Shown piece by piece: positions 5,766 to 6,151 of a stretch of DNA of 6,151 nt. The notes below the pieces were generated by a model that was given only the letters and a program-made list of their open reading frames with translations, did not search any database and was not told the origin of the DNA. This stretch comes from Chloroflexota bacterium. GTDB lineage: Bacteria > Chloroflexota > Anaerolineae > UBA7937 > JACPPX01. A program made the translations under genes and the position numbers. The stretch's first letter is position 1, and each line of letters begins with the position of its first letter. Location of the stretch: contig JACPPX010000090.1 in the NCBI GenBank assembly GCA_016190785.1, forward strand, positions 1 to 6,151, read 5' to 3'.

Positions 5766-5814
5766 CAGATGACATCTCGTCGGGATAAAGCCCGAGGCGA
5801 TATTGATTGCCGAT

Positions 5815-5843
5815 TTGCAAAAGTGGGGCGTTTTGGATATAAT
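5815..5843 (+). promoter_or_regulatory. Sigma-70-type promoter for the PAPS-reductase-like gene
   Basis: TTGCAA at 5815-5820 (four of six consensus bases) and a perfect TATAAT at 5838-5843 are 17 bases apart. Transcription would start near 5850, about 23 bases before ATG 5873. This is the only promoter in the window with both boxes recognisable. Confidence 0.7.
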
Positions 5844-5872
5844 ACTCCTTTGTTTTGCCCAGACAACAAAAT

Positions 5873-6151
5873 ATGGAAAGGATAGAGCTGCTAGTGAACA
5901 ACTGGACGAGAGAAGAAATCGAGCAGTGGACTGCCGAGGAACTCCGCCTCCTCCCCCTGGATGAGAAAGTGGAGCGCTCCCAGGCGATCATCAAGGCGGC
6001 GGTGGCTGCGTTTCAGCCCAAGATTGGCTTCGCTATGTCCTTTGGCAAGGACTCCACGGCCATCGCCCACATGGTGAAGAGCATCTATGGCCAGATCCCC
6101 ATCCCTGCCCTTTTCACCGATACTCGCCTGAAATTCCCGGAGACCTATGGC
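5873..6151 (+). CDS. PAPS reductase/CysD-like PP-loop family protein, C-terminus cut by window edge
   Basis: The frame from ATG 5873 is open for 93 codons to the right edge. The PP-loop reads SFGKDST (56-62), the ATP-pyrophosphatase signature of the adenine nucleotide alpha hydrolase superfamily. FTDTRLKFPETY (81-92) matches the DTG-x-x-F-x-E-TY segment of CysH and CysD. Members reduce PAPS or APS to sulfite (CysH) or form the small subunit of ATP sulfurylase (CysD); the phosphorothioation protein DndC belongs to the same superfamily. The Arg/Cys-containing C-terminal parts that would separate these lie outside the window. The N-terminal helical stretch of about 50 residues is charged and without a recognised domain. 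No Shine-Dalgarno precedes ATG 5873; a GTG at 5894 preceded by AAAGGA is an alternative start. It has its own promoter and is separated from the upstream genes by the repeat block, so it is likely a new transcription unit. Confidence 0.85.
   Translation, partial: MERIELLVNNWTREEIEQWTAEELRLLPLDEKVERSQAIIKAAVAAFQPKIGFAMSFGKDSTAIAHMVKSIYGQIPIPALFTDTRLKFPETYG

Larger units (their letters stand above)
5633..5800. repeat. Cluster of inverted repeats, candidate dispersed (MITE/REP-like) element
   Basis: Several hairpin-forming sequences follow one another in about 170 bases. CCCGAC/GTCGGG lies at 5644-5658 with loop AAA. CCTGC/GCAGG lies at 5719-5732 with loop GAAG. The large palindrome is at 5743-5765, AGATG/CATCT at 5767-5777, and TCGGG/CCCGA at 5780-5795. 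The first and last stems share the TCGGG/CCCGA sequence. Such packing is typical of short dispersed repeats in genomes of this kind. No transposase and no clear target duplication are visible, so the limits given are approximate. Confidence 0.5.
5561..5872. other. 312-base non-coding spacer rich in inverted repeats
   Basis: No credible gene lies here. The open frames on both strands run across hairpin arms, have odd composition and no ribosome sites. From left to right it holds a weak hairpin after the TyrA-like gene, a MITE-like motif, a short GC hairpin, a perfect 11-base-arm palindrome, two more small inverted repeats and a promoter for the downstream gene. Confidence 0.7.

Noticed and set aside
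5633..5800. CRISPR array or tRNA in the repeat-rich spacer
   Set aside because: The repeats are inverted and of differing sequence, not regularly spaced direct repeats, and no cloverleaf with a T-arm motif is present.
5590..5994. A 134-codon minus-strand open frame, and a 62-codon plus-strand frame at 5697-5885, in the hairpin-rich spacer
   Set aside because: Both run across inverted repeats and promoter elements, and the longer one is antisense to the PP-loop gene; translations look random.

Overview
The window carries eight protein-coding genes, two of them cut by its edges, in two oppositely transcribed halves that diverge from a 106-base spacer at 3180-3285. G+C looks somewhat above one half. 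A Chloroflexota (Anaerolineae- or Dehalococcoidia-like) origin is my best guess. The reasons are a lipoprotein with a Pro/Thr/Ser-rich tether just after its lipobox, a DUF951 gene (a family of Gram-positive and Chloroflexota genomes), a short site-2-protease-family M50 protein, and dense intergenic hairpins of a dispersed-repeat type. This is inference from sequence style, not a taxonomic proof.

Left half, minus strand, read from right to left. A DUF951 mini-protein (2940-3179) is tightly coupled to a 12-helix MFS exporter of the DHA3/EntS-like type (1647-2936). After a 147-150 base gap with its own -10 box comes rmlD (669-1496, dTDP-4-dehydrorhamnose reductase). Its stop codon shares a base with the start of a family-2 glycosyltransferase (1-669, runs off the left edge). 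The last pair makes sense as a rhamnose module: RmlD makes dTDP-L-rhamnose and the glycosyltransferase may use it or a related sugar nucleotide for a cell-surface glycan.

Right half, plus strand. An M50 membrane metalloprotease (3286-3927), a secreted lipoprotein with an HEVMH zinc-protease motif (3948-4583) and a prephenate-dehydrogenase-family protein (4595-5560) are packed with gaps of 20 and 11 bases and probably form one operon. The TyrA-like protein keeps its NAD-binding fold and active-site His but deviates in three substrate or catalytic motifs. A 312-base non-coding stretch (5561-5872) then holds a series of inverted repeats, including a MITE-like motif and a perfect 11-base-arm palindrome. 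It is followed by a good sigma-70-type promoter and the start of a PAPS-reductase/CysD-like PP-loop protein (5873 to the right edge).

A recurrent pattern is that promoters carry a perfect TATAAT, often with no good -35. Genes lying directly behind these promoters (rmlD, DUF951, the PAPS-reductase-like gene) have short leaders without a Shine-Dalgarno sequence, whereas most of the other genes have one. I found no CRISPR array, tRNA, rRNA, insertion sequence or recognisable phage gene, and no clearly undescribed system. The most unusual items are the divergent TyrA-like protein, the paired membrane/lipoprotein metalloproteases and the hairpin-rich spacer.
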